The notes beneath the pieces were generated by a model. It saw only the letters and a list, made by a program, of their open reading frames with translations. It made no database searches and had not been told where the DNA came from. From Bacillota bacterium (lineage in GTDB: Bacteria; Bacillota; Bacilli; Bacillales_A; Planococcaceae), in the NCBI GenBank assembly GCA_023405135.1, contig JAEXYZ010000123.1, positions 1-37,435 of the forward strand: a stretch of 37,435 nucleotides of DNA, read 5' to 3'. Positions 26,057 through 32,801 of the stretch are shown piece by piece (position 1 is the stretch's first letter; each line of letters starts with the position of its first letter). The translations under genes and the position numbers were made by a program.

Positions 26057-26596
26057 ATGAATAAAGAGGCTTTAATAATTGTTGATATGAGTAATGATTT
26101 TGTTGCGGATGATGGAAGTTTAACAGCTGGTAAAGCAGCACAGGAAATTGTTCCATATATTATCGAAACAGCAAATGAGTTTTTAAATAACGATCAAATT
26201 GTTGTTGTAGCGATGGATGCTCATCAGGAAAATGATCCTCATTTCGATTTGTGGCCTGCACATAATGTAATTGGTACAAAAGGACAACAGTTATATGGAG
26301 ATTTATCGGTTTGGTTTAAAGAGAATGAAGCAAATCCGAATGTCATTATGCAACCGAAAACAAATTATAATGCGTTTTTTAAAACGAATTTAGCAGAAAA
26401 ATTAAGAGCGCTCAATGTAGAAAAAGTTCATGTAGTCGGCGTATGCACAGATATTTGCGACTTCCTAACAGTTGCTGGGGCGGATGCAGAAGGATTTAAA
26501 ACAGCAATTCATAAAAAAGGCGTAGCAACATTTACAAACCTAGGTGAAACTTTCATTGAGCATATGAGAACATGTTTTTTTACGGAAATTATTTGA
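26057..26596 (+). CDS. pncA: Nicotinamidase / isochorismatase-family amidase
   Basis: 179 residues from ATG 26057, with GGAGAGG upstream. The catalytic triad of the family is visible: Asp in IIVDMSNDF (~10-13), Lys in MQPKTNYNAF (~105) and Cys in VVGVCTDICDFL (~132). The HxxxD/H metal ligands lie in DAHQENDPHFDLWPAH (~54-69). It converts nicotinamide to nicotinate in NAD salvage. It probably shares an operon with the NERD gene and is closed by a terminator. Confidence 0.88.
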   Translation: MNKEALIIVDMSNDFVADDGSLTAGKAAQEIVPYIIETANEFLNNDQIVVVAMDAHQENDPHFDLWPAHNVIGTKGQQLYGDLSVWFKENEANPNVIMQPKTNYNAFFKTNLAEKLRALNVEKVHVVGVCTDICDFLTVAGADAEGFKTAIHKKGVATFTNLGETFIEHMRTCFFTEII

Positions 26597-26603
26597 TCGG
26601 ATA

Positions 26604-26639
26604 GGGGTGCCTTTAGGGATATGAGGGCATCCTTTTTTC
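26604..26639 (+). terminator. Rho-independent terminator after pncA
   Basis: GGGTGCC (26605-26611) pairs with GGCATCC (26626-26632), one G-T pair, followed by six T at 26633-26638. Confidence 0.85.
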
Positions 26640-26717
26640 ATACCTGCGTGTACGGAGCGTATTCTGATTTCAAAAGAAGTTTCGAGTCAGACGAGTCAAC
26701 AATGAGGAGGATTTAAA

Positions 26718-27025
26718 ATGAAAGAAAAAGTATTTTATATAATCGGTGCAATTTAATCAAATAAATTTCAAAACGAAGATGAATTTGTCGATGCTTCTTT
26801 GAATGGGTGGAACCAATTGATGTAGCCTTTGGTGGTGAAGTAGGAGCAGAAGATATTATCGATTCATATTTTCTTCTCGAGCCAGAACACCAAGTGATGA
26901 TAGAGAAATACTTGTTGAAATTGAGCTGGTTTATGGAAGTGGAGAGAGGAAATAATGTTAGTAATTATCTTCAACACGTATCAATTATTACAATCTTATA
27001 CAAATTTGTAATAATTGATTTATAA
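26718..27025 (+). pseudogene. Decayed small gene of unknown family
   Basis: GAGGAGG precedes ATG 26718, which gives MKEKVFYIIGAI and then a TAA. The same frame continues as SNKFQNEDEFVDAS. Near 26797 the protein-like signal moves one frame over (FFEWVEPIDVAFGGEVGAED, then DSYFLLEPEHQVMIEKYLLK). One stop plus one frameshift in ~40 codons indicates a dead gene. Its 3' end is unclear; the second frame stays open to 27025. Confidence 0.4.
26983..27016. promoter_or_regulatory. Perfect 10+10 inverted repeat upstream of cas3
   Basis: AATTATTACA (26983-26992) and TGTAATAATT (27007-27016) are exact inverted copies 14 bases apart, ~60 bases before the cas3 start. No T-tract follows, so it is more like an operator than a terminator. 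TATAAT at 27021-27026 just beyond could be the cas3 -10 box. Confidence 0.5.
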
Positions 27026-27074
27026 TATTAAGTAATATTATTTTAAAACTTACGAATGAATGGAAGTGAGTGTT

Positions 27075-29510
27075 TTGACCTTTATTGCACACATTAGGAA
27101 AAGCGATGGAGAACATCAATTGCTTGCAGATCATCTAAAAGAAGTACAAAGAATTTCAGAAAAAATTGGCGAAAAGCTAAATATCCCTCATATAACAGGA
27201 CTTGCAGGAATGTTACATGATATGGGGAAGTATAGCGATGAATTTCAACTATATTTAAGAGAAGCTTACAACAACCCAGATAATCCACCGAAAAGAGGAA
27301 GTGTAAATCATTCTACTGCTGGTGGTAAGTTTTTGATGGAAAACTATCATTTTTCTTTTAACTCAAAATCAAAGATTACGCCAATTTTGATTGAGTGTGT
27401 TTCAAATGCAATATACTCACATCATGGACAACTATTAGATATGGTTGATTCGGAAGGTAAATCACCATTTATGGATAGGCTAACCTCTTCAAATAAAGTT
27501 CCATTTAATGTTATTTACCAACGGTTTTTTGATGAAGTAATCGATAAATTTTCATTTGAAAAGTATATTGAACAGGCCGAAAAGGAATTTCAAAACTTAT
27601 TTAATAAAGTATTTTCTTTAACAGAGAACGACTCTGAAATAATGAAAATCCTTAATAAAACTTTTTCCTTTCTCACAAAAATCATATTTAGTGCTTTAAT
27701 CGATGCTGACAGAAGAAATTCTAGAGAGTTTGATGAACAGTCATCCAATTTTGAATATGATACAGAAACGTTATTTCAGCAGTTTGAAATTAATTTATTA
27801 AATAGTTTAAATGAAAAGCAAAAGAAAGCTGCGGATAATGAAATTACAAAGTTAAGGCAAAGAATGTCAGAAAGTTGTTTTGAAAAAGCTTCATTACCTA
27901 CTGGAATTTATACACTATCTATCCCTACTGGGGGAGGCAAAACATTAGCTAGTCTGAGATTCGCTTTAAAACATGCCCAAATCCATAATAAACAAAGAAT
28001 TATATACAGTATTCCATTCACAACTATTATTGAGCAAAATGCTGAAGAGGTAAGAAAAGATTTAAGAGCTGAACAATATGTATTAGAACATCATAGTAAT
28101 GTTGTTTCAGAAGTGTATGAGAATGAAATAAACGGAATGTCTTTTAATGAGTTGCAAAAATTGAAAAATTTAAAAAATGCAAAAGATAATTGGGATGCTC
28201 CTATTGTCTTCACAACGATGGTTCAATTTTTAAATACTTTTTTTGATGGCGCATCACGTAACACACGAAGACTTCATAATTTAGCAAACTCAGTCATCAT
28301 CTTTGATGAAGTGCAAACAATACCAGTTCATTGTATTTCACTCTTTAATGAGTCGATTAATTTTTTAAAACAGTTTTGTAACACTACTGTTATTCTTTGT
28401 ACTGCTACACAGCCTGCTTTGGAGTATGTAGAGAAAAAAATTTCTGTTGATGGAGAGTTAATTGATAACCTTCCAACGATTACTAAAGCCTTCAAGCGAA
28501 CAGAAATAGTCCCTTTATTAAAAAAAGAAGGGTGGAAAACAGAAGAGCTAGCTGATTTTGTGAAGAGACAAGTAAATCAAAGCGGGAATACACTAGTTAT
28601 TTTAAATACAAAAAAGGTGGTTAAGGAATTATTTGATTCTTTAAATAATGAAGGGATTAAAGTTTATCATCTTAGTACCTCAATGTGTTCCGATCATCGG
28701 AAGGTTATTTTAGAAGAAATTCGTGATCAGTTATCGCGTGGAGAGAAAATAATTTGTTTAAGTACTCAATTAATTGAAGCAGGTGTGGATGTTAGTTTTA
28801 ATTGTGTAATCCGTTCTTTAGCAGGGCTTGATTCAATTGCCCAGGCTGCAGGACGTTGCAACCGCCATGGTGAGGTTGATATGAGAAAGGTTTACGTTAT
28901 TAATCATGCTGAAGAAAAGCTAAGCAAGTTGAGGGCAATTGAAGAAGGGAAAAGATGTACGGAACTAATCGTTAATGATTTATTTAATAATCCAAATTTA
29001 TTTGAAGGAGAACTACTGTCGTCTGTTTCAATGGATCATTATTTTAAAATGTATTATCAAAGATTTGAAACAGAGATTGATTATCCGATAAGGGAATTAA
29101 ATACGAATATTTATGAAATTCTTTTAGGTGCAAATAATCAATTTAAAAATGCACTTCCAAATAAAAACGTACTTTTTATGTATTCTAGCTTTAAAACAGC
29201 AGCAGATTATTTTGAGGTCATTGAAGGGAACACGTATTCAATTCTAGTTCCGTATGAAGAGGGGAAAGAACTAATTAATATTTTAACAGGTCTAGAAGAA
29301 ATAAAAGATTTTACGACCTTCTTTAAAAAAGCTCAGCAATTCAGTGTCAATGTATTTAAATACGAATTCGACGCTCTAATAAAGAATCGATTAATTGAAA
29401 TCGTAGACTTTGGTTTTACTAAAATTTATATCGCAATTGAAAATGCGTATGATCCACAGTATGGATTAAGCGTTAGTGGGGAAGCGAAGTTAGAGGAAAA
29501 TATTTTTTAG
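27075..29510 (+). CDS. cas3: CRISPR-associated helicase-nuclease Cas3 (type I-C)
   Basis: About 811 residues. I prefer TTG 27075 (MTFIAHIRKSDGEHQ) because GGAAGTGAG ends 5 bases upstream and I-C Cas3 proteins begin near FIAHIR. ATG 27060 is in frame but has no ribosome binding site. The N-terminal HD nuclease has GMLHDMGKYSDEF (~47-59) and NHSTAGGK (~81). The SF2 helicase has Walker A IPTGGGKTLASLRF (~286-299), motif II IIFDEVQTIP (~413), motif III CTATQP (~445) and motif VI QAAGRCNRHG (~605). It is recruited by Cascade to degrade the invader. Unlike the usual I-C layout, ~640 bases separate it from cas5c, and that gap holds a regulatory module. Confidence 0.95.
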   Translation: MTFIAHIRKSDGEHQLLADHLKEVQRISEKIGEKLNIPHITGLAGMLHDMGKYSDEFQLYLREAYNNPDNPPKRGSVNHSTAGGKFLMENYHFSFNSKSKITPILIECVSNAIYSHHGQLLDMVDSEGKSPFMDRLTSSNKVPFNVIYQRFFDEVIDKFSFEKYIEQAEKEFQNLFNKVFSLTENDSEIMKILNKTFSFLTKIIFSALIDADRRNSREFDEQSSNFEYDTETLFQQFEINLLNSLNEKQKKAADNEITKLRQRMSESCFEKASLPTGIYTLSIPTGGGKTLASLRFALKHAQIHNKQRIIYSIPFTTIIEQNAEEVRKDLRAEQYVLEHHSNVVSEVYENEINGMSFNELQKLKNLKNAKDNWDAPIVFTTMVQFLNTFFDGASRNTRRLHNLANSVIIFDEVQTIPVHCISLFNESINFLKQFCNTTVILCTATQPALEYVEKKISVDGELIDNLPTITKAFKRTEIVPLLKKEGWKTEELADFVKRQVNQSGNTLVILNTKKVVKELFDSLNNEGIKVYHLSTSMCSDHRKVILEEIRDQLSRGEKIICLSTQLIEAGVDVSFNCVIRSLAGLDSIAQAAGRCNRHGEVDMRKVYVINHAEEKLSKLRAIEEGKRCTELIVNDLFNNPNLFEGELLSSVSMDHYFKMYYQRFETEIDYPIRELNTNIYEILLGANNQFKNALPNKNVLFMYSSFKTAADYFEVIEGNTYSILVPYEEGKELINILTGLEEIKDFTTFFKKAQQFSVNVFKYEFDALIKNRLIEIVDFGFTKIYIAIENAYDPQYGLSVSGEAKLEENIF

Positions 29511-29518
29511 AATAGACA

Positions 29519-29600
29519 GTAGCTCTTTATCGAATTAGATATAGAGCTACAAAGTCTAATACTATTATATATATTTCAATCCACGCTCTATATAAGCGAC
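29519..29600 (-). ncRNA. Candidate crRNA-like regulatory RNA (CreR-like) in the cas3-cas5c gap
   Basis: The minus strand from 29600 to 29573 is a 28-base degenerate repeat: GTCGCTTATATAGAGC then GTGGATTGAAAT. Its last 12 bases are identical to the array repeat, so a Cas5c-cut 5' handle would be the same. The array stem base CAC/GTG is CGC/GCG here, a compensated pair change. A spacer-like stretch follows from 29572, starting ATATATAATAG-T-ATTA. A hairpin closes the unit: GTAGCTCT (29550-29543) with AGAGCTAC (29526-29519), plus inner TATC/GATA. There is no second repeat, so the 3' end may be set by the hairpin. A dedicated promoter points at it. The RNA and its role are inferred. Confidence 0.75.
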
Positions 29601-29606
29601 TAAGAA

Positions 29607-29635
29607 ATAATAGCATAATTCGATTTATAAGTAAA
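29607..29635 (-). promoter_or_regulatory. Promoter of the crRNA-like RNA
   Basis: On the minus strand TTTACT (29635-29630), a 17-base spacer and TATTAT (29612-29607) make a good sigma-A promoter. The seventh base after the -10 is 29600, the G that opens the degenerate repeat, so the transcript would begin at the repeat itself with no leader. Confidence 0.7.
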
Positions 29636-29649
29636 AGTTATTAAATTTT

Positions 29650-29686
29650 TTCATATATAATAGAATTAAGAAAAAACATTGACTGT
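29650..29686 (+). promoter_or_regulatory. PAM and partial protospacer for the crRNA-like RNA
   Basis: TTC at 29650-29652 is the type I-C PAM. It is followed at 29653 by ATATATAATAG-A-ATTA, matching positions 1-11 and 13-16 of the spacer-like stretch at 29572-29557; position 12 differs. From position 17 similarity is lost. A 34-base protospacer would end at 29686 and cover the -35 box at 29679-29684. Pairing limited to the PAM-proximal half should allow Cascade to sit on the promoter without provoking Cas3 cutting. Confidence 0.7.
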
Positions 29687-29707
29687 TAAGTAATGGTAAT
29701 ATATAGT
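29679..29707 (+). promoter_or_regulatory. Promoter of the orfA-cas5c-cas8c-cas7-cas4-cas1-cas2 unit
   Basis: TTGACT (29679-29684), exactly 17 bases, then TATAGT (29702-29707): a near-consensus sigma-A promoter with an expected start near 29713. It lies ~80 bases before the small HTH gene, and no terminator is visible between that gene and cas5c. It makes Cascade expression separate from cas3. Confidence 0.8.
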
Positions 29708-29793
29708 GAAATTGGGAACTGAAAATTGGATATTTTTCACTAAATTGATAGTTTGCTAGGGCTACTACCTAATTCAAAAAGGAGTATTCTTAT

Positions 29794-30072
29794 ATGTCAA
29801 AATATCGCAGAACATATACAGTTGATTTTAAGGTACAAATGCTGAATCTTTTTATGCAAGGGGAAACGCGAGCAAACATTTGTCGAGAATATGATTTAAG
29901 GCCGTCAACACTAAATAATTGGATTAGTAATTTTCGGAATTTTGGATCTTATTCTATCCTGGATAATCAAAATCAAGATAAAATTGTCAATTATTTGAGA
30001 AGAGAAATTGTAAGATTGCATGAGGAAGTTAATATTTTAAATCAAGCGGCCCTTATTTTAAGCCCAAAATAG
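29794..30072 (+). CDS. Solitary IS3-type OrfA helix-turn-helix protein inside the cas operon
   Basis: 92 residues. An N-terminal helix-turn-helix (FKVQMLNLFMQGETRANICR, then YDLRPSTLNNWISNFRNFGS at ~11-51) is followed by a heptad-like helix (IVNYLRREIVRLHEEVNILN, ~66-85), as in OrfA of IS3 elements. The end, NILNQAALILSPK, corresponds to the OrfA C-terminus (usually ILKQAALILGRK), just where frameshifting into orfB would occur. No orfB follows: only 75 bases remain before cas5c. AAGGAG sits 8 bases before the ATG. The frame is intact and lies downstream of the main Cascade promoter, so it could be a domesticated DNA-binding regulator or a recent IS relic. Confidence 0.8.
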   Translation: MSKYRRTYTVDFKVQMLNLFMQGETRANICREYDLRPSTLNNWISNFRNFGSYSILDNQNQDKIVNYLRREIVRLHEEVNILNQAALILSPK

Positions 30073-30147
30073 ATAATTTTAAGTAGTACCTAATAGCTGT
30101 TGCTTTAGTATTATATCCAATTTACACATTGAGAGGAGGTGAATGCG

Positions 30148-30876
30148 ATGACAAAGATTAGAAACCAAATTGAATTTGAGGTATTCGGTAACTATGCATT
30201 ATTTACTGACCCACTGTCGAAATTAGGCGGGGAGAAGTTAACAACCCAAATCCCTTCATATCAAGCTCTAAAGGGAATAGTTGAATCCATTTACTGGAAG
30301 CCTAGTATTATTTGGTATATCGATGAACTTCGAGTTATAAATCCGATTCGTATGGAGTCAAAAGGGGTACGTCCTATTGAGATGTCCGGAGGAAACACGC
30401 TAGCGTATTATAGCTATCTGCGAGATGTACGCTATCAAGTAAAGGCCCATTTTGAATTTAATAAAAACCGATTGGATTTAAGCGCGGACTTTAACGAACA
30501 TAAGCATCACAACATCGCCAAACGTTGTGTAAAAGCTGGGGGGCGAAGAGATGTCTTTTTAGGAGCAAGAGAATGTCAGGCCTATGTAGAACCCTGTGTA
30601 TTTGGTGACGGTAAAGGATTCTATGATGAAATCGATGAAATGCATTTTGGGACAATGGTACATGGTATTAATTATCCGGATGAAACGGGAAAGGATATCC
30701 TCGAAACTAGACTATGGCATCCAACTATGGAAAAAGGAATTGTCAAATTTATTCGCCCAGAAGAGTGCAAAGTAGTAAGACCTTTACACAAAATGTCACC
30801 AAAGTCATTTGTTTTAGGAGAATCTATGCAAAGTGTTGATGATCTAAACGAAGAAATGGAAGGAGGGACGAAATGA
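30148..30876 (+). CDS. cas5c: Cas5c (Cas5d), crRNA-processing endonuclease and Cascade subunit
   Basis: 242 residues from ATG 30148; GAGGAGG ends 8 bases upstream. A GTG at 30139 in the same frame overlaps that site and is rejected. In type I-C there is no Cas6; Cas5 cuts the repeat RNA below its stem and stays on the 5' handle. The family shape is seen in IEFEVFGNYALFTDP (RAMP start), PSYQALKGIVESIYWKP, and EHKHHNIAKR (~112-121), which holds the Lys-His pair that is catalytic in B. halodurans Cas5d. The gene overlaps cas8c by four bases (ATGA), so the two are translationally coupled. Confidence 0.95.
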   Translation: MTKIRNQIEFEVFGNYALFTDPLSKLGGEKLTTQIPSYQALKGIVESIYWKPSIIWYIDELRVINPIRMESKGVRPIEMSGGNTLAYYSYLRDVRYQVKAHFEFNKNRLDLSADFNEHKHHNIAKRCVKAGGRRDVFLGARECQAYVEPCVFGDGKGFYDEIDEMHFGTMVHGINYPDETGKDILETRLWHPTMEKGIVKFIRPEECKVVRPLHKMSPKSFVLGESMQSVDDLNEEMEGGTK

Positions 30877-32801
30877 GTTATTTGAGAGCGTTATATGAAA
30901 CCTACAAAAATAGCGAAAAAGAAGTGGGTGAAATTACTACCAAAGGAACAAAGGATAAAAATATAGTTGAATATATGTTGCTTCCGATTTCTCATACTAC
31001 ACAAACAGCTCATATTGAAGTAACAGTAAATATTGATGGAACATTAAAAAAGGCAGAAGTCATCAATAAAGCAAGTACGATTTTACCATTCACAGAAGAA
31101 TCTGGAAGTAGATCAGGGAAAAATTACGTACCACACGTATTGCATGACAAGCTAATGTATGTTGCAGGAGATTATGTTGACTATACGAATGATGCTGAAA
31201 AAGCAGAAGCCTTTAAAAAATATATAATTCAATTGCAGGAATGGTGTGATTCAGCATTTGGTCATGAACATATAAAGGCAATATATAAGTATATAAAAAA
31301 GGGACATCTTATTAAAGATTTAGTAGACCAAAAAATTCTATATTTAGATGATGATGGCATTTTACTACCAAAATGGAAAGGGAAGGCTGAAGATAAACCT
31401 GAAATTTTCTCAGTAGTGGCAGGTGATCAGGAAAGCGCCTTTGTTCGTTTCAACATACATGTTCCGGGAGAAATTACAGACCCTGTCTGGAGAAATAAAG
31501 ACATTATAAACTCGTATATTGACTTTTATAATACGAAGCTAAAAGAGAACGATATTTGTTATATAACTGGCAAGGAAGCTCCAATTATAAAACGTCATCC
31601 AAATAAGTTACGTAACTCTGGTGATAAGGCAAAATTAATTTCTTCTAATGATAGTACAGGGTATACATTTCGTGGGCGGTTTAAAGACAGTTTTGAGGCA
31701 GCAAATATAAGTTATGATGTCTCACAAAAGGCACATAATGCATTGAAATGGCTTATTGAACGTCAGGGGAAAACAATAGATGGACGAGTCTTCTTAATTT
31801 GGGGTACTAAATATACGGATATTCCAAATGCTACAGAGGAGTTATCAGAAGAGAGTGTCAATAGATTTACAAATCTTTTAATGAGATTACGCGATGAGAA
31901 TGATTCTTACAACGATACAAAAGAAGTTTTAGCAAGACAATACGGACAAAGTCTACAAGGTAAAAATAAGTCATTTAATTTAATCGAAAACGATAAGGAA
32001 AAAATATACGTTCTAACCATTGATGCTGCAACTCCTGGTAGATTAGCAGTTTTATATTATAGAGACTTTCAAGTTGAGGATTATTTAGATAGGCTAAAGG
32101 GTTGGCATAAAACAGTGAGTTGGCGTCAAACGTATAAGAAGGAAAATCAATGGATTGAGTATTATGGTTCTCCGTCGTTTTACACCATCGCTCATGCTGC
32201 TTATGGTCCTCGTCCAAATGATAAAGTAGTAAAAGGTGTAATGGAACGATTATTACCTTGTGTACTTGATGGTCGCAAAGTACCAATTGATATAGTAAAG
32301 AGTGCAATTGTACGTGCTTCAAATCCGCAATTTTATGATAGTACCTGGGGATGGGAGCAAGTGCTTTCTGTGGCGTGCTCGTTAGTAAAAAAACATTATG
32401 AGAAGGAGGAGTATAAAGTGGCACTTGATAAAGACATTGTAGATCGCGATTATTTGTTTGGTCGACTTCTTGCAGTTGCGGATGTACTTGAACGTTCTGC
32501 ATTAGGAAAAGATGAAAATCGTGCAACAAATGCATTACGTTATATGAATGTTTTTCAAAGCAATCCATTACGAACATGGAATACTATTTCAAAAAATCTT
32601 CAGCCATATATGATGAGGCTTAATAGTAATAATTCTATACGACGATATTCAGACTTATTTGATGAGATTCATTCAAAATTTCAAATAGAAGAATTTAACA
32701 ATAAACCTTTAACTGGAAAATATCTACTAGGTTATTACAGTCAAAGACAAGATTTATATAAGAAAAATGATAAAAAAGAAGAAGGAGAGGTAATAGAATG
32801 A
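30873..32801 (+). CDS. cas8c: Cas8c, large subunit of the type I-C Cascade
   Basis: 642 residues. Cas8c recognises the PAM, opens the DNA and recruits Cas3. Typical Csd1/Cas8c sequence includes YLRALYETYKNSEKEVG at the start, VPHVLHDKLMYVAGDYVDY (~85-105), ICYITGKEAPIIKRHPNKLR (~226-245, with the zinc-like Cys region reduced) and GRLAVLYYRDF (~387). AAGGAGGG lies just before the ATG, inside cas5c. The last ~127 codons are probably also translated separately as Cas11c. It overlaps cas7 by four bases. Confidence 0.95.
   Translation: MSYLRALYETYKNSEKEVGEITTKGTKDKNIVEYMLLPISHTTQTAHIEVTVNIDGTLKKAEVINKASTILPFTEESGSRSGKNYVPHVLHDKLMYVAGDYVDYTNDAEKAEAFKKYIIQLQEWCDSAFGHEHIKAIYKYIKKGHLIKDLVDQKILYLDDDGILLPKWKGKAEDKPEIFSVVAGDQESAFVRFNIHVPGEITDPVWRNKDIINSYIDFYNTKLKENDICYITGKEAPIIKRHPNKLRNSGDKAKLISSNDSTGYTFRGRFKDSFEAANISYDVSQKAHNALKWLIERQGKTIDGRVFLIWGTKYTDIPNATEELSEESVNRFTNLLMRLRDENDSYNDTKEVLARQYGQSLQGKNKSFNLIENDKEKIYVLTIDAATPGRLAVLYYRDFQVEDYLDRLKGWHKTVSWRQTYKKENQWIEYYGSPSFYTIAHAAYGPRPNDKVVKGVMERLLPCVLDGRKVPIDIVKSAIVRASNPQFYDSTWGWEQVLSVACSLVKKHYEKEEYKVALDKDIVDRDYLFGRLLAVADVLERSALGKDENRATNALRYMNVFQSNPLRTWNTISKNLQPYMMRLNSNNSIRRYSDLFDEIHSKFQIEEFNNKPLTGKYLLGYYSQRQDLYKKNDKKEEGEVIE
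32418..32801 (+). CDS. cas11c: Cas11c, small subunit from an internal start within cas8c
   Basis: In frame with cas8c, GTG 32418 is preceded by AGAAGGAGGAG (32401-32411), a near-perfect Shine-Dalgarno site with 8-base spacing to its core; nothing in the cas8c protein requires that sequence. Translation from it gives 127 residues, the helical C-terminal part of Cas8c (VALDKDIVDRDYLFGRLL onward). Internal initiation producing Cas11c from cas8c is established for other type I-C systems and the size and place match here. Cas11c lines the belly of Cascade and stabilises the R-loop. Confidence 0.82.
   Translation: MALDKDIVDRDYLFGRLLAVADVLERSALGKDENRATNALRYMNVFQSNPLRTWNTISKNLQPYMMRLNSNNSIRRYSDLFDEIHSKFQIEEFNNKPLTGKYLLGYYSQRQDLYKKNDKKEEGEVIE

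Noticed and set aside
29653..29668. Explaining the orphan-spacer match as a chance AT-rich palindrome
   Set aside because: Considered seriously because the 11-base core is all A/T but for one G. The match starts exactly at the repeat/spacer junction and right after a TTC, tolerates only position 12, and sits on a promoter. Chance would not produce all of these, though a genome-wide seed count would settle it.
29762..30096. Short direct repeat TACCTAAT on both sides of the orfA gene as an IS target duplication
   Set aside because: IS3 elements make 3-4 bp duplications, no terminal inverted repeats accompany the copies, and the sequence is AT-rich.
30139..30147. GTG start for cas5c
   Set aside because: It lies inside the GAGGAGGTG ribosome binding site that serves ATG 30148.
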